Assembly: GCF_009857505.1 (NCBI RefSeq)
Contig: NZ_WWCP01000005.1
Coordinates: 62,001-126,000 of the forward strand
Origin: Duganella lactea
Lineage (GTDB): Bacteria > Pseudomonadota > Gammaproteobacteria > Burkholderiales > Burkholderiaceae_D
DNA: 64,000 nucleotides
Reading direction: 5' to 3'
The notes under the pieces were generated by a model. The model had not been told where the DNA came from, did no database searches, and saw nothing but the letters and a program-made list of their open reading frames with translations. Shown here one piece after another: positions 45,835 to 54,489 of this stretch (the stretch's first letter is position 1; each line of letters begins with the position of its first letter). The translations under genes were made by a program, and so were the position numbers.

Positions 45835-45950
45835 ATTGCGATTTGACATGGCGTAACGGATGGCGAGCAAGCGTTCTTTTTTGCTCACAAACCGTGTTTT
45901 TAGTGGTGTCCCTCTATACAAGCTTGGTTGGTGCTGGCATATTAGTCAGG

Positions 45951-45978
45951 TTGCGAATAGCACGGCCGTTCGTATAAC
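45951..45978 (+). promoter_or_regulatory. candidate promoter of the GDSL esterase gene with palindromic site
   Basis: A -35-like TTGCGA (45951-45956) and a -10 TATAAC (45973-45978) are 16 bases apart. The spacer holds AGCACG-GC-CGTTCG (45959-45972), matching the palindrome upstream of pyk at most positions, so a repressor could block this promoter. SD sequence GAGGAGAC follows close to the start. Confidence 0.45.
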
Positions 45979-46007
45979 AAGCCTAAAAAAAATTTTGAGG
46001 AGACAAC

Positions 46008-47381
46008 ATGCGTCATACCAAACTTGCGCTCGCTGCAATGACCCTGGCCGTTCTGGCCGGATGCGGCGGCACCGATCCCGCGCCTGGCGATCAATCGACC
46101 AAAGTCAAATACGCCTCGCAGGTATCGTTCGGCGATAGCCTGTCGGACGTCGGCACCTACAATGTCGGCACCGTCGCCGCGCTGAAAGGTGGCAAGTTCA
46201 CCATCAATGGCGACAACACCGCGATCAATGCCACGCTGACCGGCAAGAACTGGACCGAGCTGATGGCCGCGCAGATCGGCGTGGCCGCGCCATGCCCTGC
46301 CGTCACCGGCCTCGATGGCGACGCCAGCAAGGGCTTCTCGGTGCCGGTCACCGCCAAAGCCGGTTGCTACAGCTACGCCATGGGCGGCGCCCGCGTGACC
46401 AACCCGGTTGGTCCGGGCAACAAGCTGGCCGGCAGCCCGCTGGGCGCGTTGACCATTCCCGTCGTCACCCAGATCGCCAACCACCTGAAAGCGGTCGGCG
46501 GCAAATTCAAGGGCGATGAGCTGGTGCTGGTGATGGCCGGCGGTAACGACGCGCTGTTCCAGTTGACCGTGCTGGCCAACGCCGCCACCAAGGCCGGCAC
46601 CGATGCGGCCGGTCCGGCCTTCTTCGCCAGCCTGATTCCGCAGCTGGCCGCCGGCGCCACCAATCCTCAGGCCGCCGGCGCCGCCATCACCGCCGCCGTG
46701 CAGGCCGCCACCGTGCGTCCGGGCGCGACCCAGACCACCATCACCCAGGCCGCCATCGGCACCGCCGCCGCGCAGCCGGGTAACTCGGCGGTGGTCGCCA
46801 ACTCCGCCACCTACATCGCCAAGGCCACCGCCGACGCCACCGCTGCCGGACAGGCGGCGGGTGCCGCCTACGCCAGCGCCAACGGCCCGGCACTGGTGAC
46901 CGCCATGGCCACCGCCGGTACCGATCTGGTGGCGCTGGTGAAAAACCAGCTGCTCGCCAACGGCGCCAACTACGTGGTGGTCAACAACCTGCCGGACATC
47001 GCCACCACCCCGTCCGGCCGCACCAAGGATGCCTCGACCCGCGCCCTGATCGACGCCATGGTCAGCGCCTACAACACCGCGCTGACCAACGGCCTTGGCG
47101 GCGAGTCGAAAGTGGTGGTGGTGGATGTGTACGCGGTCAGCCATGACCAGGCCACCAACCCCGGCCCATACGGTCTGACCAATGTGTCCGAGCCGGCCTG
47201 CAACTTGACCGACACCACCAAGAACCCGATCGGCAGCTCGCTCGGTTGCAACGGCAGCAATTTGGTCGCGGGCGATGTCAGCCACTACTCGTTCGCCGAC
47301 GATGTGCACCCAACCCCGTACAACAACCTGCTGCTGGCGCGTTATGTGTCCAAGGCGCTGGTGACCAAGGGCTGGCTGTAA
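46008..47381 (+). CDS. SGNH/GDSL-type esterase lipoprotein
   Basis: A 457-residue exported protein with lipobox VLAGCGG (Cys at about residue 19). SGNH blocks are QVSFGDSLSDVGTYN (block I serine), VMAGGNDALF (block III GxND) and DDVHPTPYNN (block V histidine). Between blocks III and V lies an insertion of about 150 residues that is mostly Ala, Thr and Gly (about 215-300), probably a repetitive surface helix. The group includes cell-surface lipases and esterases often linked to an autotransporter domain; no such domain is present here. An OmpW-type gene follows 73 bases downstream. Confidence 0.87.
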   Translation: MRHTKLALAAMTLAVLAGCGGTDPAPGDQSTKVKYASQVSFGDSLSDVGTYNVGTVAALKGGKFTINGDNTAINATLTGKNWTELMAAQIGVAAPCPAVTGLDGDASKGFSVPVTAKAGCYSYAMGGARVTNPVGPGNKLAGSPLGALTIPVVTQIANHLKAVGGKFKGDELVLVMAGGNDALFQLTVLANAATKAGTDAAGPAFFASLIPQLAAGATNPQAAGAAITAAVQAATVRPGATQTTITQAAIGTAAAQPGNSAVVANSATYIAKATADATAAGQAAGAAYASANGPALVTAMATAGTDLVALVKNQLLANGANYVVVNNLPDIATTPSGRTKDASTRALIDAMVSAYNTALTNGLGGESKVVVVDVYAVSHDQATNPGPYGLTNVSEPACNLTDTTKNPIGSSLGCNGSNLVAGDVSHYSFADDVHPTPYNNLLLARYVSKALVTKGWL

Positions 47382-47454
47382 TTCCATCGGTGCAGGCCGC
47401 CGCGTCCGCGCAGGGCGTGGCGGCCGGACTCACATACAAATATCTGGAGACACT

Positions 47455-48138
47455 ATGAAGAACACGGTAAAACTGCTGGCGCTGGCCGCCGCGATGACGG
47501 TAGCCTCGGCCGCCTCGGCACAACAGGAAGCTGGCACCTGGCTCGGCACGCTGGGCGCCAATAAAATCACCCCGAAAGTGGATTCGGGCAATGTGTCGGC
47601 GCCGGCCTTGCCGAACACCAAGACCGATGTCGGCAGCGACACCCAGCCGCGCTTCGCGATTGCCTATATGCTGACCGACAATGTGTCGGCCGAGCTGGAC
47701 CTGGGCCTGCCGTACAAGCATAGTTTGTATGGCGCCGGTTCGATCCAGGGCACCGGCAAGCTGGCGACCGCCGAAGTGCTGCCGCCGACGGCTTTCATTC
47801 AGTACCGCTTCTTTAAGCCGGACGCGGTGGTGCGTCCTTACGTGGGGTTGGGCTTCACCTACGCCATGTTCCAGAAGGAACGCGGTTCGGGTCAGCTGAC
47901 GGCGATTCTGAACACCGGCGCTACTTCTGGTGCGACCTTCAAGCTGGATGATAAAGCGGCCGTCAGCTTCCAGCTGGGCGGCACGGTGAAGATCAACGAG
48001 AAATGGTTCCTGGACGCGTCGGTCATCAAGACCAAGCTGAAAACCAAGGCCCACTACTCGACCGGTCAGGTGCAGGACGTGCGACTGGACCCGCTGGCGG
48101 TCAACGTCAGCGTCGGCTATAGCTTCAAGGGCTGGTAA
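47455..48138 (+). CDS. OmpW family outer-membrane protein
   Basis: A 227-residue protein with a signal peptide (VKLLALAAAMTVASAASA) and a small beta-barrel: alternating hydrophobic strands, the block QYRFFKPDAVVRPYVGLG, and the C-terminal VNVSVGYSFKGW ending in an aromatic residue. OmpW proteins form eight-stranded channels for hydrophobic compounds. It lies behind the GDSL esterase and may be co-expressed. SD sequence GGAGAC before the ATG. Confidence 0.9.
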   Translation: MKNTVKLLALAAAMTVASAASAQQEAGTWLGTLGANKITPKVDSGNVSAPALPNTKTDVGSDTQPRFAIAYMLTDNVSAELDLGLPYKHSLYGAGSIQGTGKLATAEVLPPTAFIQYRFFKPDAVVRPYVGLGFTYAMFQKERGSGQLTAILNTGATSGATFKLDDKAAVSFQLGGTVKINEKWFLDASVIKTKLKTKAHYSTGQVQDVRLDPLAVNVSVGYSFKGW

Positions 48139-48151
48139 GCTGGTAATGGTC

Positions 48152-48171
48152 ATTCCGGCCTGCGCCGGAAT
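48152..48171. repeat. REP-like single hairpin, copy D
   Basis: A perfect ATTCCGGC-CTGC-GCCGGAAT stem, identical to the right half of copy A. It lies between the convergent ompW and gcdH stops and could serve both as a terminator. Confidence 0.75.
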
Positions 48172-48182
48172 GACGGCGGTTT

Positions 48183-49367
48183 TTACTGGAAGGCCTGGAT
48201 ACCCGTCTGGGCCCGCCCCAGAATCAGCGCGTGAATGTCGTGCGTGCCTTCATAGGTGTTCACCACCTCCAGATTCACCATATGCCGGATGATGCCGAAC
48301 TCATCCGAAATACCATTTCCCCCCAACATGTCGCGCGCCACGCGGGCGATATCCAGCGACTTGCCGCACGAGTTGCGCTTCATCATCGAGGTGATTTCCA
48401 CCGCCGCCGTGCCCTCGTCCTTCATGCGGCCCAGGCGCAGGCAGCCTTGCAGGCCCATGGTGATCTCGGTCTGCATGTCGGCCAGCTTCTTCTGGATCAG
48501 CTGGTTGGCGGCCAGCGGACGGCCGAACTGCACCCGGTCCATCACATACTGACGCGCCGTGTGCCAGCATGCTTCCGCCGCGCCCAGCGCGCCCCAGGCG
48601 ATGCCGTAGCGGGCCGAGTTCAGGCAGGTGAACGGCCCCTTCAGGCCACGCACGTCCGGGAAGGCGTTCTCTTCCGGCACGAACACATTGTCCATGACGA
48701 TTTCGCCGGTGATCGAGGCGCGCAGGCCGAACTTGCCGTGGATGGCGGGCGCGCTCAGGCCGGCCATGCCTTTTTCCAGCACGAAGCCGCGAATCGCGCC
48801 TTCATCATCCTTGGCCCACACCACGAACACATCGGCCACCGGCGAATTGGTGATCCACATCTTGGCGCCGCTCAGCGCGTAGCCGCCGGCCACTTTCTTG
48901 GCGCGGGTGATCATCGAACCCGGATCGGAGCCGTGATTCGGCTCGGTCAGGCCGAAGCAGCCGATCCACTCGCCGGTGGCCAGTTTCGGCAGATACTTTT
49001 GCATTTGCGCTTCGGTGCCGAACTCGTAGATCGGCACCATCACCAGCGACGACTGCACGCTCATCATCGAGCGGTAGCCGGAATCGACGCGCTCGACTTC
49101 GCGCGCGACCAGGCCGTAGGACACGTAGTTCAGACCGGGGCCGCCGTACTGCTCGGGAATGGTCGGGCCCAGCAGGCCCAGTTCGCCCATCTCGCGGAAG
49201 ATGGAGGTGTCCATCTGTTCATGGCGGAAAGCGTCGAGGATGCGCGGTTGCAGCTTGTCCTGGCAATAGGCGGCGGCGGCGTCGCGCACCATGCGCTCGT
49301 CATCGGACAACTGCTGGTCCAGCAGCAAAGGGTCATCCCAGTGGAATTGGGCGCGGGCTTGGCTCAT
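48183..49367 (-). CDS. gcdH: glutaryl-CoA dehydrogenase
   Basis: A 394-residue acyl-CoA dehydrogenase. It has the FAD/substrate segments [14 protein letters not shown] and [17 protein letters not shown], the arginine-rich [12 protein letters not shown], and the catalytic glutamate in [18 protein letters not shown]. The full-length pattern and the catalytic block match GcdH, which converts glutaryl-CoA to crotonyl-CoA in lysine and tryptophan breakdown. A perfect palindrome AATGCT-GTC-AGCATT lies upstream at 49392-49406 and may bind a regulator. Confidence 0.92.
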   Translation of the reverse strand: MSQARAQFHWDDPLLLDQQLSDDERMVRDAAAAYCQDKLQPRILDAFRHEQMDTSIFREMGELGLLGPTIPEQYGGPGLNYVSYGLVAREVERVDSGYRSMMSVQSSLVMVPIYEFGTEAQMQKYLPKLATGEWIGCFGLTEPNHGSDPGSMITRAKKVAGGYALSGAKMWITNSPVADVFVVWAKDDEGAIRGFVLEKGMAGLSAPAIHGKFGLRASITGEIVMDNVFVPEENAFPDVRGLKGPFTCLNSARYGIAWGALGAAEACWHTARQYVMDRVQFGRPLAANQLIQKKLADMQTEITMGLQGCLRLGRMKDEGTAAVEITSMMKRNSCGKSLDIARVARDMLGGNGISDEFGIIRHMVNLEVVNTYEGTHDIHALILGRAQTGIQAFQ

Positions 49368-49459
49368 AGATAGTCTCTCGTTATGGTGATCAATGCTGTC
49401 AGCATTCTATGCCGCCACCCTGGCGCCGGCTTTTCAAAGAGCGACACCAATTTCCGTTT

Positions 49460-49963
49460 TTACCCCAGTCCGGCGAACTGGCCGCTATGGAAAATCAGCG
49501 GCGGGCATGGGGAGAACGCGCAGAACTCGACCTCGCCGACGAAAATCACATGGTCGCCCTCGGGATAGCGGCTGCGGTTATGGCATTCAAACCAGGCCGA
49601 CGCGCCCTTCAGGATCGGCTGGCCGGTGCGCGACAGTTCGTACTCGACGCCTTCCCACGGATTGCCGCCGCGCGTGGCGAAGCGCTTGGCCAGGTGGGCC
49701 TGCTCGGCGTTCAGCACATTGATGACGTAGTGCGAGTTGCCGGTGAAGATGGGCATGGAGTTGGCGCCGTTGGCCAGGCTCCACAGCACCAGCGGCGGGT
49801 CCAGCGACACCGAGTTGAAGGAACTGGCGGTCAGGCCGCGAAAGCTGCCGTCGGCCAGGCGGGTGGTGATAATGGTCACGCCGGTGGCGAACTGGCCCAG
49901 CGCCTGGCGGAAATGGGCGGTGTCGAAGCTGCGCTCTTCGGCGCGTGGGAATTTGGTGTTCAT
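49460..49963 (-). CDS. flavin reductase (FMN-binding split-barrel)
   Basis: A 167-residue protein of the HpaC-like flavin reductase family. Visible segments are FRQALGQFATGVTIITT, GLTASSFNSVSLDPPLVLW and WFECHNRSRYPEGDHVIFVGEV. It supplies reduced FMN or FAD to a partner monooxygenase using NAD(P)H. The partner is not in this window. It lies upstream of gcdH on the same strand with a 92-base gap and is divergent from the DUF3617 gene. Confidence 0.88.
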   Translation of the reverse strand: MNTKFPRAEERSFDTAHFRQALGQFATGVTIITTRLADGSFRGLTASSFNSVSLDPPLVLWSLANGANSMPIFTGNSHYVINVLNAEQAHLAKRFATRGGNPWEGVEYELSRTGQPILKGASAWFECHNRSRYPEGDHVIFVGEVEFCAFSPCPPLIFHSGQFAGLG

Positions 49964-50052
49964 AGTGAGTCATTATGCCAAAGATAGTGTGCGCGGAGGT
50001 AAAGCCCTGCTGCGCTATAGTTGTGACATCGTCACTAAAGGAGAATCATTGG

Positions 50053-50535
50053 ATGTTTTACCGTGCCATTCCTGCTGCCTTATCCGCCCTGTTGTTTTGT
50101 TCCGCACACGCCTATGCCGCCGAGGTCGTCCCACCCCAGCGCGCCTCCGGCCTATGGAAGGTCACGCCGGAGCATTCGCCATTTTCCTGGGAGATTTGCG
50201 TACAGGCGGACAAAGACCGCATCATCGAAGACGATGTGTGGGCCGGTTTCGAGCGCGAGTGCGTGCTGGAGTCGCAACAGAAGGAGGGGGCGGCTTACCG
50301 CTACACTGCGGTGTGCGACAAGACAACCCGCTTATCGCTTAGCATGAGCGGTGACTTCGCTTCCGCGTACAAGATCGAATTCAGCACCACCTACCCGGGG
50401 TTGGGCGGCAAGATGGAAACCCAGCAAGACACGCTGACGGGACGTTTTGCCGGCGCCTGCCCGGCCGCCATCCCGCCGGGCGCGAAGCAGATGACGCGCG
50501 GCCCGCTGATCAAAAGTCCGTATGGCCAGCGTTAA
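50053..50535 (+). CDS. secreted DUF3617 protein
   Basis: A 160-residue protein with a signal peptide (AIPAALSALLFCSAHAYA) and the DUF3617 arrangement: GLWKVT early, two spaced cysteines (EICVQ and RECVLE), YTAVCDK, and RFAGACPAAIPPG at the end. No function is known for the family. The ATG at 50053 has AAGGAG at eight bases. A palindrome GTGAC-ATC-GTCAC (50023-50035) lies just upstream, next to a TATAGT -10-like sequence. Confidence 0.82.
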   Translation: MFYRAIPAALSALLFCSAHAYAAEVVPPQRASGLWKVTPEHSPFSWEICVQADKDRIIEDDVWAGFERECVLESQQKEGAAYRYTAVCDKTTRLSLSMSGDFASAYKIEFSTTYPGLGGKMETQQDTLTGRFAGACPAAIPPGAKQMTRGPLIKSPYGQR

Positions 50536-50619
50536 TAGTGTCGGCTTTGCGGACACGGCGCGCACTTGCCGGCCAAACCGTTTTAATATGACTGCATAGC
50601 AGGCTTTCGGGACGAGATC

Positions 50620-51153
50620 ATGCAAAATCAAATGGCGACGGCAATCCTTGGCGGTGGCTGCTTCTGGTGCACCGAGGCGGTGTATCGGGAGGTGAAGGGC
50701 ATTGATTCCGTCGAGTCCGGCTACATGGGCGGCCAGACCGAACACCCCAGCTATGAGCAAGTGTGTACCGGCGACACCGGTCACGCCGAGGTGATCAAGC
50801 TGACCTACGATCCGGCGCAGATCCAGTACCGCGACCTGCTGGAAATCTTCTTTACCATCCACGACCCGACCACGCTCAACCGCCAGGGCAATGATGTCGG
50901 CACGCAGTACCGGTCGGTCATCTTTTATCAGTCGCCGCAGCAGGAAGCCACCGCGCGCCAGGTGATCGGCGAGATGGCGCATGTGTGGGACGCGCCCATC
51001 GTCACCGAACTGGCGCCGGCGCAGACCTTCTACAAGGCCGAGGACTACCACCAGGATTACTTCCGCCAGCATCCGCTGCAGGGCTACTGCGCCTTCGTCG
51101 TGGCGCCCAAGGTCGACAAGTTCAGAAAGACTTTTGCCAACCGCCTGCGCTAG
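50620..51153 (+). CDS. msrA: peptide-methionine (S)-S-oxide reductase
   Basis: A 177-residue MsrA with the catalytic GGGCFWCTEA block near the N-terminus, GYMGGQTEHPSY, and the C-terminal HQDYFRQHPLQGYCAF with a candidate resolving cysteine. It repairs oxidised methionine. Its 3' end overlaps the convergent cfa gene by 32 bases, like bepA and its neighbour. SD GGGACGAG. Confidence 0.96.
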   Translation: MQNQMATAILGGGCFWCTEAVYREVKGIDSVESGYMGGQTEHPSYEQVCTGDTGHAEVIKLTYDPAQIQYRDLLEIFFTIHDPTTLNRQGNDVGTQYRSVIFYQSPQQEATARQVIGEMAHVWDAPIVTELAPAQTFYKAEDYHQDYFRQHPLQGYCAFVVAPKVDKFRKTFANRLR

Positions 51154-52357
51154 CCGGCGGATACATATGCCGGCGCGACCACGGTAGCGCGGCGGCTCGC
51201 TGACCGGCCTTGCGGCCGACGATCTGGTACAGGCTGATCCAGTCCTGCTCGAAAGCATAGCTGCAACCGGCCAGGTAGACGTGCCAGATGCGGTAGCGCT
51301 TGTCGCCGGCCAGTTCGCGCACGCGCTCGCCGTGCGCCTCGAAATTGTCGGTCCAGATGGCGCAGGTGCGGGCGTAGTGGCGGCGCAGGTTTTCGACGTC
51401 GCTGACCTCCAGCTGGCCTTGCTGCATGGCCTTCAGCACATGGCCGATGTGCGCCAGCTCGCCGTGCGGGAACACGTATTTTTCGATGAATTCGCCGCCG
51501 CCGTAGGGCGTCTCGCCGTTGTCCGGATCGGTGCTGGTGATGCCGTGGTTCATCACGACGCCGTCCGGCGCCAGCAGCGCGTGGATGGCGCCGAAGTACT
51601 CCGGCAGATGGCGCAGGCCGACGTGCTCGAACATGCCGACGCTGGTGATGCGGTCGAACTGGCCGCGCACGTCGCGGTAGTCCTGCAGGCGGATCTCGAT
51701 CAGGTGCTCCAGCCCGGCCTCGCGCACGCGCTGCGTCGCCAGCGCGTGCTGGTTGGCCGACAGCGTGACGCCGACGCAGCGCGCGCCGTACTGCCGGGCC
51801 GCGCGGATCACCAGCGCGCCCCAGCCGCAGCCGATGTCGAGCAGCGTCTGGCCCGGTTGCAATTCGATCTTGCGCAGGATGTGGTCGATCTTTTTCAGCT
51901 GCGCGGTGGCCAGGTCCTCGTCGCCATGCTCGAAGTAGGCGCAGGAATAGACCATGTGCGGGTCGAGAAATTCCTGATAAAAATCGTTGGAGACGTCGTA
52001 GTGATAGCGGATCGCCTCGGCGTCCTGCTGCCGGTTGTGGCTGAAGCTGCGCACCAGCCGCGCGAACTTGCCCTCGGCTTTTAGCGAGGTGCGCGCCAGC
52101 GCGTTGACCACCGCGATCATGTCCTTGGCCTTGCCCCTGACCTCGATCGCGCCTTCGACATAGGCGGCGCCGAGGTTGGACAGCGACGGCGTCAGCAGGT
52201 AGCGCGCCGCCGCCACGTTCGGCAGCCGGATGGTGACGCGCGGCGTTTCGCTGGACAGGTCGACTTGCTGGCCGTTCCACAATTCGATGCGCAGCGGCAG
52301 CGTCAGTTGCGCGCGGATACGGTCGATCCAGTGACTGAGTTGATTCTGTACGAACAA
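51122..52357 (-). CDS. cfa: cyclopropane-fatty-acyl-phospholipid synthase
   Basis: A 411-residue SAM-dependent methyltransferase that cyclopropanates membrane lipids. It shows YHYDVSNDFYQEFLDPHMVYSC (split here: DVSNDFY), the SAM site LLDIGCGWGALVIRAA, and CSYAFEQDWISLYQIV at the end. The start is most likely the TTG at 52357, because GGGAGGA sits six bases upstream; a GTG at 52384 without an SD would add nine residues. Its 3' end overlaps msrA. pdxH lies upstream on the same strand with 72 bases between. Confidence 0.93.
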   Translation of the reverse strand: MFVQNQLSHWIDRIRAQLTLPLRIELWNGQQVDLSSETPRVTIRLPNVAAARYLLTPSLSNLGAAYVEGAIEVRGKAKDMIAVVNALARTSLKAEGKFARLVRSFSHNRQQDAEAIRYHYDVSNDFYQEFLDPHMVYSCAYFEHGDEDLATAQLKKIDHILRKIELQPGQTLLDIGCGWGALVIRAARQYGARCVGVTLSANQHALATQRVREAGLEHLIEIRLQDYRDVRGQFDRITSVGMFEHVGLRHLPEYFGAIHALLAPDGVVMNHGITSTDPDNGETPYGGGEFIEKYVFPHGELAHIGHVLKAMQQGQLEVSDVENLRRHYARTCAIWTDNFEAHGERVRELAGDKRYRIWHVYLAGCSYAFEQDWISLYQIVGRKAGQRAAALPWSRRHMYPPASAGGWQKSF

Positions 52358-52429
52358 GATATCCTCCCGGTGTTCAGACCACACAAAGGCCAGCGGCGTG
52401 CGATGGCCCGGGAGGTGCGCCGCGCTGGC

Positions 52430-53665
52430 TTACGGTTGCAGGCGCTCCTTGACCCAGCTGCCATCAGCTTGCTTCACATACACGATCCGGTCATGGAAAC
52501 GCGAGCGGCGTCCCTGCCAGAACTCGATGCGCTCCGGGTCGAGGCGGTAACCGCCCCAATGCGCCGGCCGCAGCGGATGCTCGCCGCTGACTGCCGCGAC
52601 GGCATCGTAATTGGCTTCCATCTGTTCGCGGTTGGCGATGGGCGCGCTCTGCCGCGAAGCGATCGCGGCGATCTGGCTCTTCACCGGCCGGCTGTAAAAA
52701 TAGGTGTCGCTTTCCTCGGCGGTGGTTTGCACCACCTTGCCTTCGATCCGTACCTGGCGTTCGAGTTCACTCCAGAAGAACAGCAGCGCGGCATGCGGAT
52801 TGGCGCGCAGTTGCCGGCCTTTCTGGCTCTCGTAATTGGTGTACCAGGTGAAACCCCGGTGATCGTATTGCTTGATCAGCACGATGCGCGAGCTGGGCTT
52901 GCCATCGGCGTCGACGGTGGCCACGCTCATCGCGTTCGGTTCGTTGACCTTCGCATGCAGGGCTTCTTCAAACCACTTGCCGAACTGCGCGATTGGATCG
53001 TCCAGCACATCGTCTTCCGTCAGGCTGGCGCGGCCGTAGTCGAGGCGCAGATCCGCCAGCACCACGCCGTCCGCCACGGTATGGTTGACCGGCGCGGCGT
53101 GTTGTTCGGGCACTTGGCTGGTGGGCAGGGCGGGGAGGATTCCACGCCGCAGCTGCATCGCACTGCCGAGCTGTGCCATTTGGTCCGGGCTGAACAAGCG
53201 CTTGGCCATCGGGGCGATCTGGCCTTCCTCGACCACCATGTGGTCGGCGTAGGCCTCGCAGAAGCGCGCTACATCGTCTGCCGACAGGGCGGTGCCGCTG
53301 CCGTTGGCGATTTGCTCAAGTTGTGATTTGATTATAGACCAGTCTCTATCCATTTGCTCGTGACCCGCCAGGATAGCGGGCGTCAGTTCGGCCAGCAGGG
53401 CGGCGTCGGCGCCGCGCGCGGTGGCCTGCAGCATCGGCAGCAGGTTGTGCTCCTCGTCCTGGTGGTGCAGATGGGCGGCGTTGTTGAAATATTTCAGCAC
53501 CGCTCGCGCGGCTTGCTGCGCCTCCGCGTCGGCGCCATGTCGGGGCAGGTGGGCGAGCAGCTTGCGCAGCGTTTCCAGCTGCTTGCGGATGCGGTCGTGG
53601 CAATGCTTCAGCACGGCGATCGGCTGGCTGAAATCGGGGGCGGTGTCGAACAAGGTATGGCTCAT
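52430..53665 (-). CDS. pdxH: hemerythrin-like domain fused to pyridoxamine 5'-phosphate oxidase
   Basis: A 411-residue single reading frame with two domains. Residues about 1-165 are a hemerythrin HHE domain: His23 (HCHDR), HHQDEEHN with His68 and Glu72, His102 (GHEQM) and DHMVVEEG with His142 and a glutamate, the layout of a diiron site. After a linker (about 170-200), residues about 201-411 are a complete PdxH of normal length, with [36 protein letters not shown], and [13 protein letters not shown]. PdxH oxidises PNP/PMP to PLP with FMN and oxygen. The fused oxygen- or nitric oxide-sensing-type domain is unusual. Fusion is clear in the sequence; its purpose is inference. Confidence 0.93.
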   Translation of the reverse strand: MSHTLFDTAPDFSQPIAVLKHCHDRIRKQLETLRKLLAHLPRHGADAEAQQAARAVLKYFNNAAHLHHQDEEHNLLPMLQATARGADAALLAELTPAILAGHEQMDRDWSIIKSQLEQIANGSGTALSADDVARFCEAYADHMVVEEGQIAPMAKRLFSPDQMAQLGSAMQLRRGILPALPTSQVPEQHAAPVNHTVADGVVLADLRLDYGRASLTEDDVLDDPIAQFGKWFEEALHAKVNEPNAMSVATVDADGKPSSRIVLIKQYDHRGFTWYTNYESQKGRQLRANPHAALLFFWSELERQVRIEGKVVQTTAEESDTYFYSRPVKSQIAAIASRQSAPIANREQMEANYDAVAAVSGEHPLRPAHWGGYRLDPERIEFWQGRRSRFHDRIVYVKQADGSWVKERLQP

Positions 53666-53734
53666 GGCGTGGGCTCGGGCTGCGCTGGCTGTAAACACGA
53701 GTATTCTAGAATAATTCGCCAAACGGAGGATTTA

Positions 53735-54025
53735 GTGACGCCGTCAGAGGCCTTGAGACGTCACCGTCACGCAATTCGCCACATTGTGGAGTCACATCGT
53801 GCCGGCAATGCGCGCGTCTTCGGCTCGACCGCTCGCGGCGAGGATCGGGACGGCAGCGATCTCGATATTCTGGTTGATCCCTCGGCGGAAACCACGCTGT
53901 TTGATATCGGCGCCATGCGGCACGAGTTGCTGGAGTTGCTGGGCATACCTGCCGACGTGCTGACCCCGTGCGCCTTGCCGGAAAGGTTTCGTGCCGAAGT
54001 GGTGGCGCAGGCGCTGCCGATATGA
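53735..54025 (+). CDS. mntA: MntA-type nucleotidyltransferase antitoxin
   Basis: A 96-residue minimal nucleotidyltransferase starting at GTG with a strong GGAGGA SD. It has FGSTARGEDRDGSDLDILVD, the GS-x10-DxD motif of MNT antitoxins. In the HepT/MntA system this enzyme poly-AMPylates the HEPN toxin and silences it. Its TGA overlaps the hepT ATG (ATGA), as usual. It is divergent from the hemerythrin-PdxH gene. Confidence 0.9.
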   Translation: MTPSEALRRHRHAIRHIVESHRAGNARVFGSTARGEDRDGSDLDILVDPSAETTLFDIGAMRHELLELLGIPADVLTPCALPERFRAEVVAQALPI

Positions 54026-54375
54026 ATATGTCACCTCAGAGGTTGGCGGATTATCTGGGACATATCCGGGATGCTATCTCTAGGATCGAACGCTATACGG
54101 CGCTGCTTGATGAACAGGATTTTCTAAACAACGAACTGATACAAGACGCGGTACTTCGTAATTTTGAGGTGATCGGAGAAGCCCGTGGTCGGATCGAGAA
54201 GCACGACAAGCCGTTCGCCGACGCGCCTCCAGAACTATCTTGTACAGCAGCCTGTCAGATGCGTAATGTTATCGCTCATGGCTACTTTCAGCTGGACTTC
54301 CGCATAGTCTGGAGAACTGTGAAATCAGATCTGCCGCGCATGCGTGACGAGCTTATTCGACAGGGGGACAGTTAG
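54022..54375 (+). CDS. hepT: HepT-type HEPN ribonuclease toxin
   Basis: A 117-residue helical HEPN protein with the catalytic RNVIAHGYFQLD (RNxxxH plus GY, the tyrosine AMPylated in characterised systems). It acts as an RNase unless modified by the neighbouring MntA. Codons and GC are lower than in the neighbouring genes, and the 114-base tail is AT-rich, so the pair was probably acquired. ATG at 54022 overlaps the mntA stop. Confidence 0.9.
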   Translation: MNMSPQRLADYLGHIRDAISRIERYTALLDEQDFLNNELIQDAVLRNFEVIGEARGRIEKHDKPFADAPPELSCTAACQMRNVIAHGYFQLDFRIVWRTVKSDLPRMRDELIRQGDS

Positions 54376-54489
54376 CTTTATCAGATTGGTTAAATTGGAT
54401 TTTTTTGCTGGGAACGTATAGCTGCGGTCGCAATAAACAGCCGTGGTTTTCCCATCTGCCTCTTTCATCATTCCTTGCACATCCGAGAA

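Noticed and set aside
14803..48171. Repeated hairpins considered as a CRISPR array or IS ends
   Set aside because: The copies are scattered, not evenly spaced, and have no spacers, leader or cas or transposase genes nearby. They fit REP-like elements.
53354..53734. N-terminal extension of the MntA reading frame (223 codons in total)
   Set aside because: The extra residues are antisense to the hemerythrin domain. The GTG at 53735 has a strong SD and gives the normal MntA length.
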